DNA from: JAZQNC01 sp045536155
Lineage (GTDB): Bacteria; Bacillota; Clostridia; Oscillospirales; CAG-272
Reading direction: 5' to 3'
Length of the DNA stretch: 35,307 bases
NCBI GenBank assembly: GCA_045536155.1
Contig: JAZSMZ010000061.1
Span: 1 to 35,307 of the forward strand
The notes beneath the pieces are model-generated. The model was given only the letters and a program-made list of their open reading frames with translations. It was not told the DNA's origin and did no database searches. The translations under genes and the position numbers were made by a program. Below are positions 15,103-22,663 of this stretch, piece after piece. Position 1 is the stretch's first letter. Every line of letters starts with the position of its first letter.

Positions 15103-15131
15103 ATTATAATATATTTTGATTAATAAATCAA
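15103..15131 (-). promoter_or_regulatory. Promoter of the clan-A glycosidase with palindrome on the -35
   Basis: On the minus strand TTGATT (15131-15126), 17-base spacer, TATAAT (15108-15103). The -35 is one arm of the perfect inverted repeat TTGATT-N4-AATCAA (15116-15131), a possible operator. Confidence 0.65.
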
Positions 15132-15205
15132 TAGTTTTTGTAAATATCTCTAAAAATATATTTATCAAATTAACGCAATAAATCGTATTATTTGCTGAAA
15201 AAGTC

Positions 15206-15234
15206 TTGCAAAATCGGAATATAAATGGTATAAT
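15206..15234 (+). promoter_or_regulatory. Promoter of the GH28-like gene
   Basis: TTGCAA (15206-15211), 17-base spacer, TATAAT (15229-15234). Transcription would start near 15241, so the TTG at 15239 cannot be the start codon. Confidence 0.75.
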
Positions 15235-15274
15235 ATAATTGCCAAATTTTTTATTCAGAAAGCGAGTTTTCACT

Positions 15275-16798
15275 ATGGCTATACAGATCTATCCTGTACA
15301 GAAATGCGAGCTTGAGCATGACGGTTATTCCGTTAAAATTAACGGTAAAGAGGTTGACCTTAACGTTGCGAGAGTTTCGGCACATCCCTTCAACCGCCGT
15401 TGGCCCGGCCATCAGCGTTCCTTGGATCAGACGGAATTGATCAATTTCCTTTCCTTTGCAACCGACGAACCGGTTACACTCGAGATCAAGCCCCGTGATC
15501 CTTTTGAAAAGGTTATAATCCGCCCCATGGCTCTCGGCATCGAGCCCGAGATCACCGAGGACGGCAGAATTATTTTTACTCTTCCCCACCCCCAGTACTG
15601 CACCGTTGAGCCTTACGGCCGTCACAATGCTCTGCACATTTTTGCAGACCCCGTTGTTGACTACGGCGTAGATTTCAACGATCCCAAGACCATCTACTAC
15701 GGTCCCGGTGAGCACGACGTTGGACTTATCGAGCTCCACGAGGGCGAGACCCTTTATCTTGACGCAGGAGCAGTTGTTTATTCCCGCATCACCGCTATCG
15801 ATGCCGACAACATTCGCATCCTCGGCCACGGTATACTCGACGGAAGCCGCAACAAAGCAGAGATTCTCTTCGAGGCTTCTCACGAAACCACCGGTAATTT
15901 TGAGGCTGTTAAAAACTGCATCCGTCATGACACAGTAAAGATCGAATACTGCGACCACGTAGTTATCGACGGTATTACCATCCGCGACTCGTGCATCTAC
16001 AATATTCGTCCCATGGGATGCTATGATCTCACCTGCAGAAACATCAAGATCGTCGGTAACTGGAGATACAATTCCGACGGTATCGATATGCACAACTGCG
16101 ACAAAGTCCTCATCGACAGCTGCTTTATCCGTACATTTGACGACTGCATCTGCATCAAGGGCTTTGACTGCTACTACGAAGGCGACGTTGAGCAGGCCGT
16201 TCACGATGCAATGTACAGAAACGGCAAATCGTACGATATCTTCCGCGACGTTCTCGTTAAGAACTGCGTAATCTGGAACGACTGGGGCAAGTGCCTTGAG
16301 ATCGGTGCAGAAACACGCGCCACCGAGATGTATGACGTTCTCTTCACCGATTGCGACATCATTCACGTTCTCGGCAATGCTCTCGACTGCTGCAATGCAG
16401 ACTTCGCACTTGTTCGCGATATTACCTACCGCAACATCCGCGTTGAGATGAACGAGCTTATCCCCGGACCCAAGATGCAGATGACCGATGCCGACACCTA
16501 CGGCGAGCCCTACCCTTACTTCCCGCCTGTAATCGACGCAGACGTTACATATTGGAGCGAGATCTCTTCCAAGGGCGAACAGCGCGGTATCAACCGCAAC
16601 ATCCTCTTCGAGGATATCTACGTTTACGGTAATTTCGTGCCCACCTTCACCTTCGTCGGCCACAACGAGAAGTACGGTGTTGAAGACGTTACCGTCCGCA
16701 ACGTATATATGAACGACAAGCTTCTTACAGATCCTTCCGAATACAACATGCAGATCGGTCCTTTCTGTAAGAACGTCAAATACGAATTCACAAAGTAA
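15275..16798 (+). CDS. GH28-like parallel beta-helix glycosidase (polygalacturonase type)
   Basis: 507 residues. The central region is a right-handed beta helix with the GH28 catalytic signatures: NSDG at 266-269 (Asp268) and FDDCICIKG at 288-296 (Asp289/Asp290), 20-odd residues apart as in polygalacturonases. The N-terminal 120 residues form a separate beta domain. YLDAGAVV and ILGHGILDG start the helix turns, as in GH28 exo-enzymes. A likely substrate is galacturonan or a related uronic-acid polymer, but relatives act on other sugars. There is no signal peptide, so it should act in the cytoplasm on imported fragments. ATG 15275 follows a weak AGCGAG; the codons are biased as in highly expressed genes. 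It is divergent from the clan-A glycosidase. Confidence 0.85.
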   Translation: MAIQIYPVQKCELEHDGYSVKINGKEVDLNVARVSAHPFNRRWPGHQRSLDQTELINFLSFATDEPVTLEIKPRDPFEKVIIRPMALGIEPEITEDGRIIFTLPHPQYCTVEPYGRHNALHIFADPVVDYGVDFNDPKTIYYGPGEHDVGLIELHEGETLYLDAGAVVYSRITAIDADNIRILGHGILDGSRNKAEILFEASHETTGNFEAVKNCIRHDTVKIEYCDHVVIDGITIRDSCIYNIRPMGCYDLTCRNIKIVGNWRYNSDGIDMHNCDKVLIDSCFIRTFDDCICIKGFDCYYEGDVEQAVHDAMYRNGKSYDIFRDVLVKNCVIWNDWGKCLEIGAETRATEMYDVLFTDCDIIHVLGNALDCCNADFALVRDITYRNIRVEMNELIPGPKMQMTDADTYGEPYPYFPPVIDADVTYWSEISSKGEQRGINRNILFEDIYVYGNFVPTFTFVGHNEKYGVEDVTVRNVYMNDKLLTDPSEYNMQIGPFCKNVKYEFTK

Positions 16799-16813
16799 TA
16801 TGTGAAATAAATC

Positions 16814-16842
16814 GAGCCGATGCTTTTGCATCGGCTCTTTTT
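16814..16842 (+). terminator. Rho-independent terminator after the GH28-like gene
   Basis: A perfect 10-bp stem GAGCCGATGC (16814-16823) with 16828-16837, loop TTTT, then T5. Confidence 0.9.
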
Positions 16843-16856
16843 AATAACTTAACGTC

Positions 16857-16890
16857 AAAAAAGGTATTGCGATAAGCAATACCTTTTTTA
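16857..16890. terminator. Terminator of the minus-strand glycosidase, bidirectional
   Basis: AAAAAGGTATTGC (16858-16870) pairs perfectly with 16876-16888; A and T tracts on both sides make it usable from either strand. Confidence 0.88.
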
Positions 16891-16894
16891 ATTA

Positions 16895-18727
16895 TCAGAA
16901 ATGGATGAGGGTAGTCTTTCTGGGCTGAACCTCGATCGCCTTTGTCGTACCGTTGCAGGTAACGTTTGTGGTGATCGGCTCGGTTGTACGGTTAAAGAAC
17001 ACTGCAAGTGCCTTTCCGTCTCTTGCCCAGCAGGAAGCCGCTACGCTTTCGTTATCTGTAAAGATCATACCCCTGTGGTTCCAAGGCGGATAGAACTCTG
17101 CATCGTCAGTGCCAAACTCGTCCATGACCTTCCAAACAGCAGCCGCCTGACGAAGATCATCAATTCTCCAGAACGGACGACCTGCCATTCCGCAAACGAG
17201 AATCATACTGTTGATATTATCATAGGTTGCATTAGGACCAACGGGCATAATAAACTGAGCGGGAACGCCGAGATTGCGTCCGGAATACTGTGCACGAAGA
17301 ATACTAAAGTCGATATTGGCGTAATTTGCTCCGAGCATAGCGCCCTGATACTCGCCATCCCAATAGGAATCAGCAAAGGAAAGAAGTGCAGGAATATTTG
17401 CAGCGCCGGTGTGTGCATCTACGATACCGCCTCTTGCATGAACGGTTTCGCAAAGACGGCGAAGATGCTCGCGAAGAGCCAAAATCGGATAGGAGATGTG
17501 GCGATTGCCTTCGTAATCGCGCCAGCCGCAGCCGTGATGCTCATTGCAGCATCCGCGAGGCATAAAAGTACCGTCGGTGTAGATACCGTCGACATGGTAC
17601 TGATCCATAGCGGCAGCAACCTGCTCGATCTGAACCTCGGAATATCCGCCGGCATAGCAAGCAACAAAGTCTCTCTGCGGAGGCTTACGGAGCCAGAATG
17701 CAACGTAGTGATCAGGCTTGTATTCGCAGGCATAATCAAGGAACACCTTATGGAAATCGGGCATAAGCGAGGAGAACTCGTATCCGAAATAAAGGAGAAC
17801 CTTAACGTCGTGGCTGTGGCAATAGTCAATGATGGAACAAAGCTTAGCCTTGTCATCGGCGTAGTTATAGTTCTGAATAAGAGTCCAGTCCTCGTGAAGG
17901 ATTATGTATTTTACTCCAAGCTCAACAGCTTCTTTGACGGTATCCATATCAGCCGCGAAATAAGGGAGATGATAGGTACGCTCAAATCCGGGAACCTTCT
18001 TGAACTCTCTTACAGGAGTTGCCATGAAGCCGAAGGAGATGGTTACAGGCTGGCAGTCGCAGCCGACATGGTCGTTGGACTGATACCAGAAGGTAGGCTT
18101 CTGATCAAGCATATGCAAACGCATGAGCATAGTATCGCCATCGGGAATAAGCTCTATCATGTTGTTCTTATCGTTGATGATGCATCCCTTTGCGCCTTCC
18201 ATCAAGAAGGTAAATCCGCGATCTTCCTCACCGATCCAAAGCGAGCCTACAAAAGGAAGCTTTGCGCCATCCTTGGGGCAAGAGCCGCTCATCGGAAGCG
18301 GAACGGGAACTTCAGCTTCCATGGAATAGTGATAAAGAAGCTGGCAATATTCAGCCTTAAGCGGGATATCCAGGAATATCTGATCAAATTCAGGGAAACG
18401 GCCTGTGCAGGGGATGAAGGTTACGTCAAACCAGACGAATCCGTCATCTTCAACGCGCATCTGAGTATCGCAAACGATATTTGCGCCATCATTTTCGGTA
18501 GCGAAAATATAATTTTCGCCATGCTCTGTTCTGCACTGCCACATAGGCTCGCAAACTTCCCACGGAATATCGTTGCCATCCTTAACCATGCGAAGTTTCA
18601 TGGGAGATGTAAGGAGGTCGGTGTCGCCTACCATCATGCTCGCCGGCATGGGAGAACCGTCAAATGTGTAGGTGCGGTTCCAAAAAGAAAACTGTTTCAT
18701 AGCAGTCATTGTGCGCTGAGTGCGCAC
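16895..18727 (-). CDS. Large glycoside-hydrolase-like protein (DUF6067/GH123-like)
   Basis: 610 residues. The N-terminal 240 are beta-rich and contain FVGSLWIGEEDRGFTF (159-174), a motif I associate with GH123 and DUF6067-type enzymes. Residues about 250-530 form a TIM barrel: VKYIILHEDW (272-281), VKVLLYFGYEFSS (308-320), HVDGIYTDG (378-386, with Asp380 and Asp385) and GGIVDAHTG (433-441). A small C-terminal beta domain follows (about 545-610). The acidic residues after strand 4 are the best catalytic candidates. It has no signal peptide. Substrate unknown; a hexosaminide or plant-glycan linkage is possible. The GTG at 18727 is chosen because AAAGG lies four bases upstream; ATGs at 18709 and 18700 lack a ribosome site. 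Confidence 0.68.
   Translation of the reverse strand: MRTQRTMTAMKQFSFWNRTYTFDGSPMPASMMVGDTDLLTSPMKLRMVKDGNDIPWEVCEPMWQCRTEHGENYIFATENDGANIVCDTQMRVEDDGFVWFDVTFIPCTGRFPEFDQIFLDIPLKAEYCQLLYHYSMEAEVPVPLPMSGSCPKDGAKLPFVGSLWIGEEDRGFTFLMEGAKGCIINDKNNMIELIPDGDTMLMRLHMLDQKPTFWYQSNDHVGCDCQPVTISFGFMATPVREFKKVPGFERTYHLPYFAADMDTVKEAVELGVKYIILHEDWTLIQNYNYADDKAKLCSIIDYCHSHDVKVLLYFGYEFSSLMPDFHKVFLDYACEYKPDHYVAFWLRKPPQRDFVACYAGGYSEVQIEQVAAAMDQYHVDGIYTDGTFMPRGCCNEHHGCGWRDYEGNRHISYPILALREHLRRLCETVHARGGIVDAHTGAANIPALLSFADSYWDGEYQGAMLGANYANIDFSILRAQYSGRNLGVPAQFIMPVGPNATYDNINSMILVCGMAGRPFWRIDDLRQAAAVWKVMDEFGTDDAEFYPPWNHRGMIFTDNESVAASCWARDGKALAVFFNRTTEPITTNVTCNGTTKAIEVQPRKTTLIHF
18711..18727 (-). promoter_or_regulatory. 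Inverted repeat covering the GTG start codon
   Basis: GTGCGC (18711-18716) and GCGCAC (18722-18727) form a GC-rich 6-bp hairpin in the mRNA that contains the start codon, which could reduce initiation. Confidence 0.45.
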
Positions 18728-18746
18728 GATCCCTTTCTTACTTTTT

Positions 18747-18788
18747 CTGTCATTGCCGGATATTATCCGACGACAGTGTCCGTCACAA
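18747..18788 (-). promoter_or_regulatory. Promoter of the DUF6067-like gene with nested palindrome
   Basis: On the minus strand TTGTGA (18788-18783), 17-base spacer, TAATAT (18765-18760). The -10 is the centre of CGGAT-ATT-ATCCG (18757-18769), which lies inside an outer pair CTGTC (18747-18751) and GACAG (18772-18776). It is a good candidate for a repressor operator. Confidence 0.55.
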
Positions 18789-18938
18789 AAAAGGACGGGC
18801 TGTGTGATCTCTCAAGCAAAATTATTACATTTTCACACACTACTATGCTAACAAATATATGTAACACGAATAATAATATTTTTAGAGTTTTTTGTGAACA
18901 ATACAAAATTGATCCTTTATTAATAGCTATTTTGACTG

Positions 18939-18967
18939 TTGAAAAAATAAGTTTATTATGGTATAAT
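18939..18967 (+). promoter_or_regulatory. Promoter of the yjbR-like gene cluster
   Basis: TTGAAA (18939-18944), 17-base spacer, TATAAT (18962-18967), about 45 bases before the ATG at 19014. Confidence 0.75.
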
Positions 18968-19013
18968 ACAGGTGCGCGAAAGAACAAGATAATAATTCTT
19001 TTTTTGGTGATTT

Positions 19014-19394
19014 ATGACAAGGGAGCAATTTTTTAATTATTGCAGGGACTGTTTATCAACATCTCCCGACTATCCGTTTGACGACGCGAATCAAACGGCA
19101 GTTTTTCGTCACGAATCGAACCGCAAATGGTTCGGGATCGTTATGTACATATCAAAAAGCAAGCTCGGGATTCATGACAGCGCTTATGCTGACGTGCTCA
19201 ACGTAAAGCTTCCGCTTGAAATGTTCGGATATTTTACCGAAAAGGACGGAGTCTTCCCTGCTTATCACATGAGCAAAAAGCATTGGGTGTCGATCCTTCT
19301 TGAAAAGGCGGACGATGATACAGTAAAAATATTGACAAACGCAAGCTATGACGTAACAAAATCAAAAGTAAAGAAATCAAAGGAGAAAATGTAA
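19014..19394 (+). CDS. MmcQ/YjbR-family protein
   Basis: 126 residues matching the YjbR (DUF419) family: MTREQFFNYCRDCLSTSPDYPF at the start, RKWFGIVM, LNVKLPLE, AYHMSKKHWVSILL, and a C-terminal LTNASYDVTKSK. The family has a CyaY-like fold and is described as DNA-binding or as an uncharacterised fold; the true role is not settled. The protein is cytoplasmic. It opens a plus-strand cluster whose next gene starts one base after its stop codon; the cluster continues through two small membrane proteins to a PstS-like protein, so these are probably one transcript, though a shared function is not obvious. Confidence 0.9.
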   Translation: MTREQFFNYCRDCLSTSPDYPFDDANQTAVFRHESNRKWFGIVMYISKSKLGIHDSAYADVLNVKLPLEMFGYFTEKDGVFPAYHMSKKHWVSILLEKADDDTVKILTNASYDVTKSKVKKSKEKM

Positions 19395-19395
19395 T

Positions 19396-19644
19396 ATGAT
19401 GTCTTTCATTTTAAGCATAATTTACGGACTCGCACCCACGGCGATTCTTTTGTTTTTTATTTGCTCGCTTGTCGCATATATAAGTGCAAAAAAGAAAAAC
19501 AGGGTCGAACCGGGCACATATACTCCCGAGCAGATTACGACCCGAAAGATTCTTCTTATCGTGTCGTCGGTTATTTTAGGCGTTATCGTTGCCATTGTTG
19601 TCGGATTTATGGCACTTTTAGCAACCGCAGTAATATTTATGTAA
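19396..19644 (+). CDS. Small two-helix membrane protein
   Basis: 82 residues with two hydrophobic helices (about 3-28 and 50-80) joined by a polar loop (SAKKKNRVEPGTYTPEQITTRK). I do not recognise a family. AAAGGAG (19379-19385) lies inside the end of the YjbR gene and ten bases before the ATG, and a second ATG follows at once. Its position between the YjbR gene and the PstS-like gene in a tightly packed cluster argues that it is real. Confidence 0.75.
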   Translation: MMSFILSIIYGLAPTAILLFFICSLVAYISAKKKNRVEPGTYTPEQITTRKILLIVSSVILGVIVAIVVGFMALLATAVIFM

Positions 19645-19655
19645 AGATTACAGCC

Positions 19656-19796
19656 ATGAAAAGCAAAACATTTCTCACACTGCTTATTGCCGTCTGCGCG
19701 ATATGCATAGCTCTCACCATTGCACATTTTGCCTATGCGGTATATGCATACAACCATTGCTCGATAATCTATTTTATCGCAAAGGAGCTGTGGTAA
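19656..19796 (+). CDS. Very small membrane protein (46 residues)
   Basis: The frame encodes one long hydrophobic helix (about 5-30) with a short aromatic tail ending AKELW. It fits exactly between its neighbours: it begins eleven bases after the previous stop, and its TAA is separated by one base from the ATG of the PstS-like gene. The AAAGGAG for that next gene is inside this frame. Its own ribosome site is weak. The fit to the operon supports it; homologues would be needed to be sure. Confidence 0.6.
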   Translation: MKSKTFLTLLIAVCAICIALTIAHFAYAVYAYNHCSIIYFIAKELW

Positions 19797-19797
19797 T

Positions 19798-20790
19798 ATG
19801 GCAAAAAAGCTTATGAAACAGATCTCGATGCTCCTTGTGATCGTCTTCCTTTTCGCTTCGTTCAACCTCTCGATGTATTTTCTTTTAACGCGGCGCCTTT
19901 CAAACAATTTCAGCGGAACAGATCAGGCAAAACAGATAGACGTTGCCATGTTTTTGCCGCACGAAAGCGCATCCGATCTGCCGAAAATCGATTCATCGCT
20001 TCATCTGACCGACGATCTGCCCATTCTCGACGGCGCGGCGGCTCTCGTGCCCGTCTATGCATCGATAATCCACAACGTCTATCCTGAAGGCTCGGTAACA
20101 TACGAAGGCGGAGCATTCTCTGACGACAACTATTACGGCGAAAATTTCGCTGCCGACAGCAAAATGCAATACAAAAACACCGTTCGCGGTTATAAGGCCA
20201 TCGCCGACGGAGATACCGACATTCTTTTCTGCGCTTCCCCATCAAAGGAGCAGATCGAATATGCCGAAAGCGTGGGCGCGGATCTGGTTTACGTTCCCGT
20301 AGGACTTGAGGCATTCGTATTCTTCGTTTCGCAAAACAACCCCGTAGAAGAGCTCACAACCGCTCAGATACGTTCAATTTACGGCGGAGATATTACCAAT
20401 TGGAAGGATGTAGGAGGCGCAGATCGCATTATAAATCCTGTGACGCGCCTTAAAGGAAGCGGCAGCCAATCTGCCATGGATAAATTCATGAAAGATACGG
20501 CCATCGCGCCGAAATCGCCCCTTGCACTGTTCGGTGCGTCGATAGGTTTTTCCTTCCGCTATTACATGGACGGAATCGTTGCGAACGACGGCGTGAAGAT
20601 GCTGTCTCTCAACAGTGTATATCCGTCAGCCGATAATATCCGCAACCGCACCTACCCAATCATTGCGGAATTTTATGCAATTTATCGCAGCGACAACGAC
20701 AATCCTAACATCCCAATACTGATCGATTGGATTTTGTCCGACGAGGGACAGAATTTGATTGAGAGATGCGGTTATGTGAGAATAAATTAA
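19798..20790 (+). CDS. Membrane-tethered PstS-like (phosphate-type) binding protein
   Basis: 330 residues. Residues about 9-30 form an uncleaved-looking transmembrane segment with no lipobox cysteine. The rest is a PBP-type phosphate-binding-like fold: LDGAAALVPVYASI (77-90, the usual DGSTA loop), DILFCASPS, VPVGLEAFVFFVSQNNPVEELTTAQIRSIYGGDITNWKDVGG (split across about 167-207) and RLKGSGSQSAMDKFM (217-231), which in PstS contacts phosphate. No pstC, pstA or pstB follows; a terminator does. It may be a sensor or an accessory phosphate binder rather than part of an adjacent importer. Confidence 0.85.
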   Translation: MAKKLMKQISMLLVIVFLFASFNLSMYFLLTRRLSNNFSGTDQAKQIDVAMFLPHESASDLPKIDSSLHLTDDLPILDGAAALVPVYASIIHNVYPEGSVTYEGGAFSDDNYYGENFAADSKMQYKNTVRGYKAIADGDTDILFCASPSKEQIEYAESVGADLVYVPVGLEAFVFFVSQNNPVEELTTAQIRSIYGGDITNWKDVGGADRIINPVTRLKGSGSQSAMDKFMKDTAIAPKSPLALFGASIGFSFRYYMDGIVANDGVKMLSLNSVYPSADNIRNRTYPIIAEFYAIYRSDNDNPNIPILIDWILSDEGQNLIERCGYVRIN

Positions 20791-20828
20791 ATAATCCCCA
20801 ATAAAGAATTCTTTTTCATAATAATGAT

Positions 20829-20870
20829 ACAACCCCGACAGACTTTTGCGTCCGTCGGGGTTGTTCTGTT
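20829..20870 (+). terminator. Terminator after the PstS-like gene
   Basis: A 14-bp stem with one mismatch (20829-20843 with 20850-20864, arm ACAACCCCGAC) followed by TCTGTTAT. Confidence 0.7.
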
Positions 20871-20891
20871 ATACTCGATGACTAAAAAATG

Positions 20892-21353
20892 CTATTCAAC
20901 AGCATTATCCAAATCAATTTCCAAGAATTCGGGCAAGTTGTTATATAAAACTGTTAAATTATCCGATGAATACAAATCAATCAAAAAGTTGTTTTTCTCA
21001 TACACGAATGGATAACCCACGAAGTTATTAATCTGAATACTTTCGCAGCATACACTACCGCTATATGATTTGCTTATAAACTTATCTATATTTATCCACG
21101 CTTCATCAAATTTCAAGGATTCCGGATTGACAATATATTTTTCATCAATTTCCACGATTTCTTTCATTCTGTGTTTCCAAGGGATAAAAACAACATATAA
21201 AGGAGTAAATATGGTCCGCTTTTTATAAACTGTCTTTATTTTCCGTAAGAATCTTTTTTCTACAGAATATATTTCACTGTGCGGGCGTTGATATCTACAC
21301 AACATAACGCCATTAATGATTTTGCCATCATCAGTGAATTTTATTCTTACCAT
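20892..21353 (-). CDS. Unknown protein, 153 residues
   Basis: No family recognised. It is a soluble, basic then acidic protein with many aromatic residues and no signal peptide (MVRIKFTDDGKIINGVMLCRYQ; FTPLYVVFIPWKHRMKE; NNLPEFLEIDLDNAVE). AAAGGAG lies about ten bases before the ATG at 21353. Base composition is AT-rich compared with its neighbours. It sits 54 bases downstream of the DUF4317 gene on the same strand and may share its transcript. The ribosome site can pair with CTCCTTT near 21395-21410 upstream in the mRNA, a possible translational hairpin. Confidence 0.6.
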   Translation of the reverse strand: MVRIKFTDDGKIINGVMLCRYQRPHSEIYSVEKRFLRKIKTVYKKRTIFTPLYVVFIPWKHRMKEIVEIDEKYIVNPESLKFDEAWINIDKFISKSYSGSVCCESIQINNFVGYPFVYEKNNFLIDLYSSDNLTVLYNNLPEFLEIDLDNAVE

Positions 21354-21407
21354 TTACTCTTTGCTCCTTTCCTCCCTAATCTATGATACGCTCAACAAAG
21401 GAGTTTT

Positions 21408-22541
21408 TTATTCGTTTATCTCAACGTTAAGTCCGTTTACCTCAACTCCGCTGTCGGCGCGGATCATGATGTATTTCACACCGTCGATAACTCTTGTCTC
21501 GACAAGATCGGCTCTTTCGGGATTTACCTTGATCACAACGTCGGGAGTTTCGATCTTCAGCGCTTTATCAACGATATTATGTACACGAAGTCCGTTTGAC
21601 ACGCCAAACTGCTCGTCATACTTCTGAGCAAATGCCTCCACCTTAGGTGCGCTTACTCCGCTCGATTCGAGAACCGATTTAACCTCATTTTTCGATATAA
21701 CGAGAGGCTCCGTCTCGGTCTTGTCGGCGTCGTGCTCGGTTATCATATCGCAAAGCATAGTGCGCACATTATGCACGATTTCATAGCTGCACTCTTCCTT
21801 GAGCGATTCCGCAATAATAGATTGGAAGGTGTCCTTTTGCGCCTCGGCGGGCATGGGCATATTGTCGGTATTAAAGATCGCATCGGTAAACTCGCTATGA
21901 CCGCTTGCAACGTCGGCAGTATAATACATCGCGCCGTAAATATTGGTTGCGCGATCGTCGAAGGACGGGAACATGAATCCGAGCGAGGGAGAGCCGACTA
22001 TCTGGTCAACACGAGTGGAATGGAAGCTCGACTCTGCAGCATTATATCCAAGAGCAGATTTGGTGAGATGGACGGGACATACCGAGCAAAGAATATACTT
22101 AAACTGAGACTGAGAATCCTCAAGATTTCCGCCATCCTTTGCCTTTCTGGGCACATCATAGCTGTCAGTCATGAGGAGTATGAGGTAACTGCCCTCGATT
22201 ACCAAATTATCAATCACCTTTTTGAAAAAGGTATCGGTGACCTCGCTGTCGGAAAGCTCACTTTCGCGCAGTGACATGAGCAGCTTATGCTCCTCGCCAT
22301 CACTCACCTGCGTAGTGGAAAATTCAATATCAATAAGATTTCTGCCAAGACGTCCTGACAGAGTGCGGCGGAAGATCGAAAGATATTTTTCGGCAAGCTC
22401 TTCGGACATCAAAAGGAGAGTTTCGGAAAATTTTGATACTATCTCCTTTGTGTCGTTTACAAAGCAGCCGCAGATGCGTGTAATATTGCTTTTATCCGCC
22501 CTGAATCGGCGGCGAATTTCGGATATTTCTTTTCTGTTCAT
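21408..22541 (-). CDS. DUF4317-family protein
   Basis: 377 residues from the ATG at 22541. It has the family-typical opening MNRKEISEIRRRFRADKSNITRICGCFVNDTKEIVSKF (residues 1-38, in part) and FRRTLSGRLGRNLIDIEF. DUF4317 proteins are widespread in Clostridia and their role is unknown. The protein is cytoplasmic, without membrane segments. GGAG (22551-22548) is six bases before ATG 22541, whereas the in-frame ATG at 22553 includes that ribosome site, so I use 22541. It has its own promoter with a strong palindrome across the -35, so expression may be switched. Confidence 0.88.
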   Translation of the reverse strand: MNRKEISEIRRRFRADKSNITRICGCFVNDTKEIVSKFSETLLLMSEELAEKYLSIFRRTLSGRLGRNLIDIEFSTTQVSDGEEHKLLMSLRESELSDSEVTDTFFKKVIDNLVIEGSYLILLMTDSYDVPRKAKDGGNLEDSQSQFKYILCSVCPVHLTKSALGYNAAESSFHSTRVDQIVGSPSLGFMFPSFDDRATNIYGAMYYTADVASGHSEFTDAIFNTDNMPMPAEAQKDTFQSIIAESLKEECSYEIVHNVRTMLCDMITEHDADKTETEPLVISKNEVKSVLESSGVSAPKVEAFAQKYDEQFGVSNGLRVHNIVDKALKIETPDVVIKVNPERADLVETRVIDGVKYIMIRADSGVEVNGLNVEINE

Positions 22542-22575
22542 TACAATCTCCATTTTATTTAGAACGCTGTATTAT

Positions 22576-22613
22576 AAGATACCACATAATTCATTCTTTG
22601 TCAAATGAATTAT
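22576..22613 (-). promoter_or_regulatory. Promoter of the DUF4317 gene with 28-bp operator-like palindrome
   Basis: On the minus strand TTGACA (22604-22599), 17-base spacer, TATCTT (22581-22576). A perfect 10-bp inverted repeat, ATAATTCATT (22586-22595) and AATGAATTAT (22604-22613) with an 8-base centre, covers the -35. Confidence 0.7.
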
Positions 22614-22626
22614 CTCACTTAAGCGC

Positions 22627-22660
22627 AAAAAAATCGCCGTAAAACATACGGCGATTTTTT
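22627..22660 (-). terminator. Terminator of the moxR operon
   Basis: A perfect stem of at least 11 bp (centre TCGCCGT/ACGGCGA) with A and T tracts on both sides directly follows the stop at 22664 on the minus strand. Confidence 0.88.
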
Positions 22661-22663
22661 TGA

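Noticed and set aside
15251..16831. 526-codon open frame on the minus strand
   Set aside because: Antisense shadow of the GH28-like gene; the other strand has NSDG and FDD catalytic motifs, a promoter and a terminator.
16901..19036. 711-codon open frame on the plus strand
   Set aside because: It is antisense to the DUF6067-like gene, reads as low-complexity hydrophobic/basic protein with no recognisable domain, and runs through the promoter region; the biased codons of the real gene keep the opposite strand open.
19461..19655. Longer frame joined to the 46-residue protein
   Set aside because: The 5' part overlaps the two-helix membrane protein gene in another frame; only the part from ATG 19656 fits the operon spacing.
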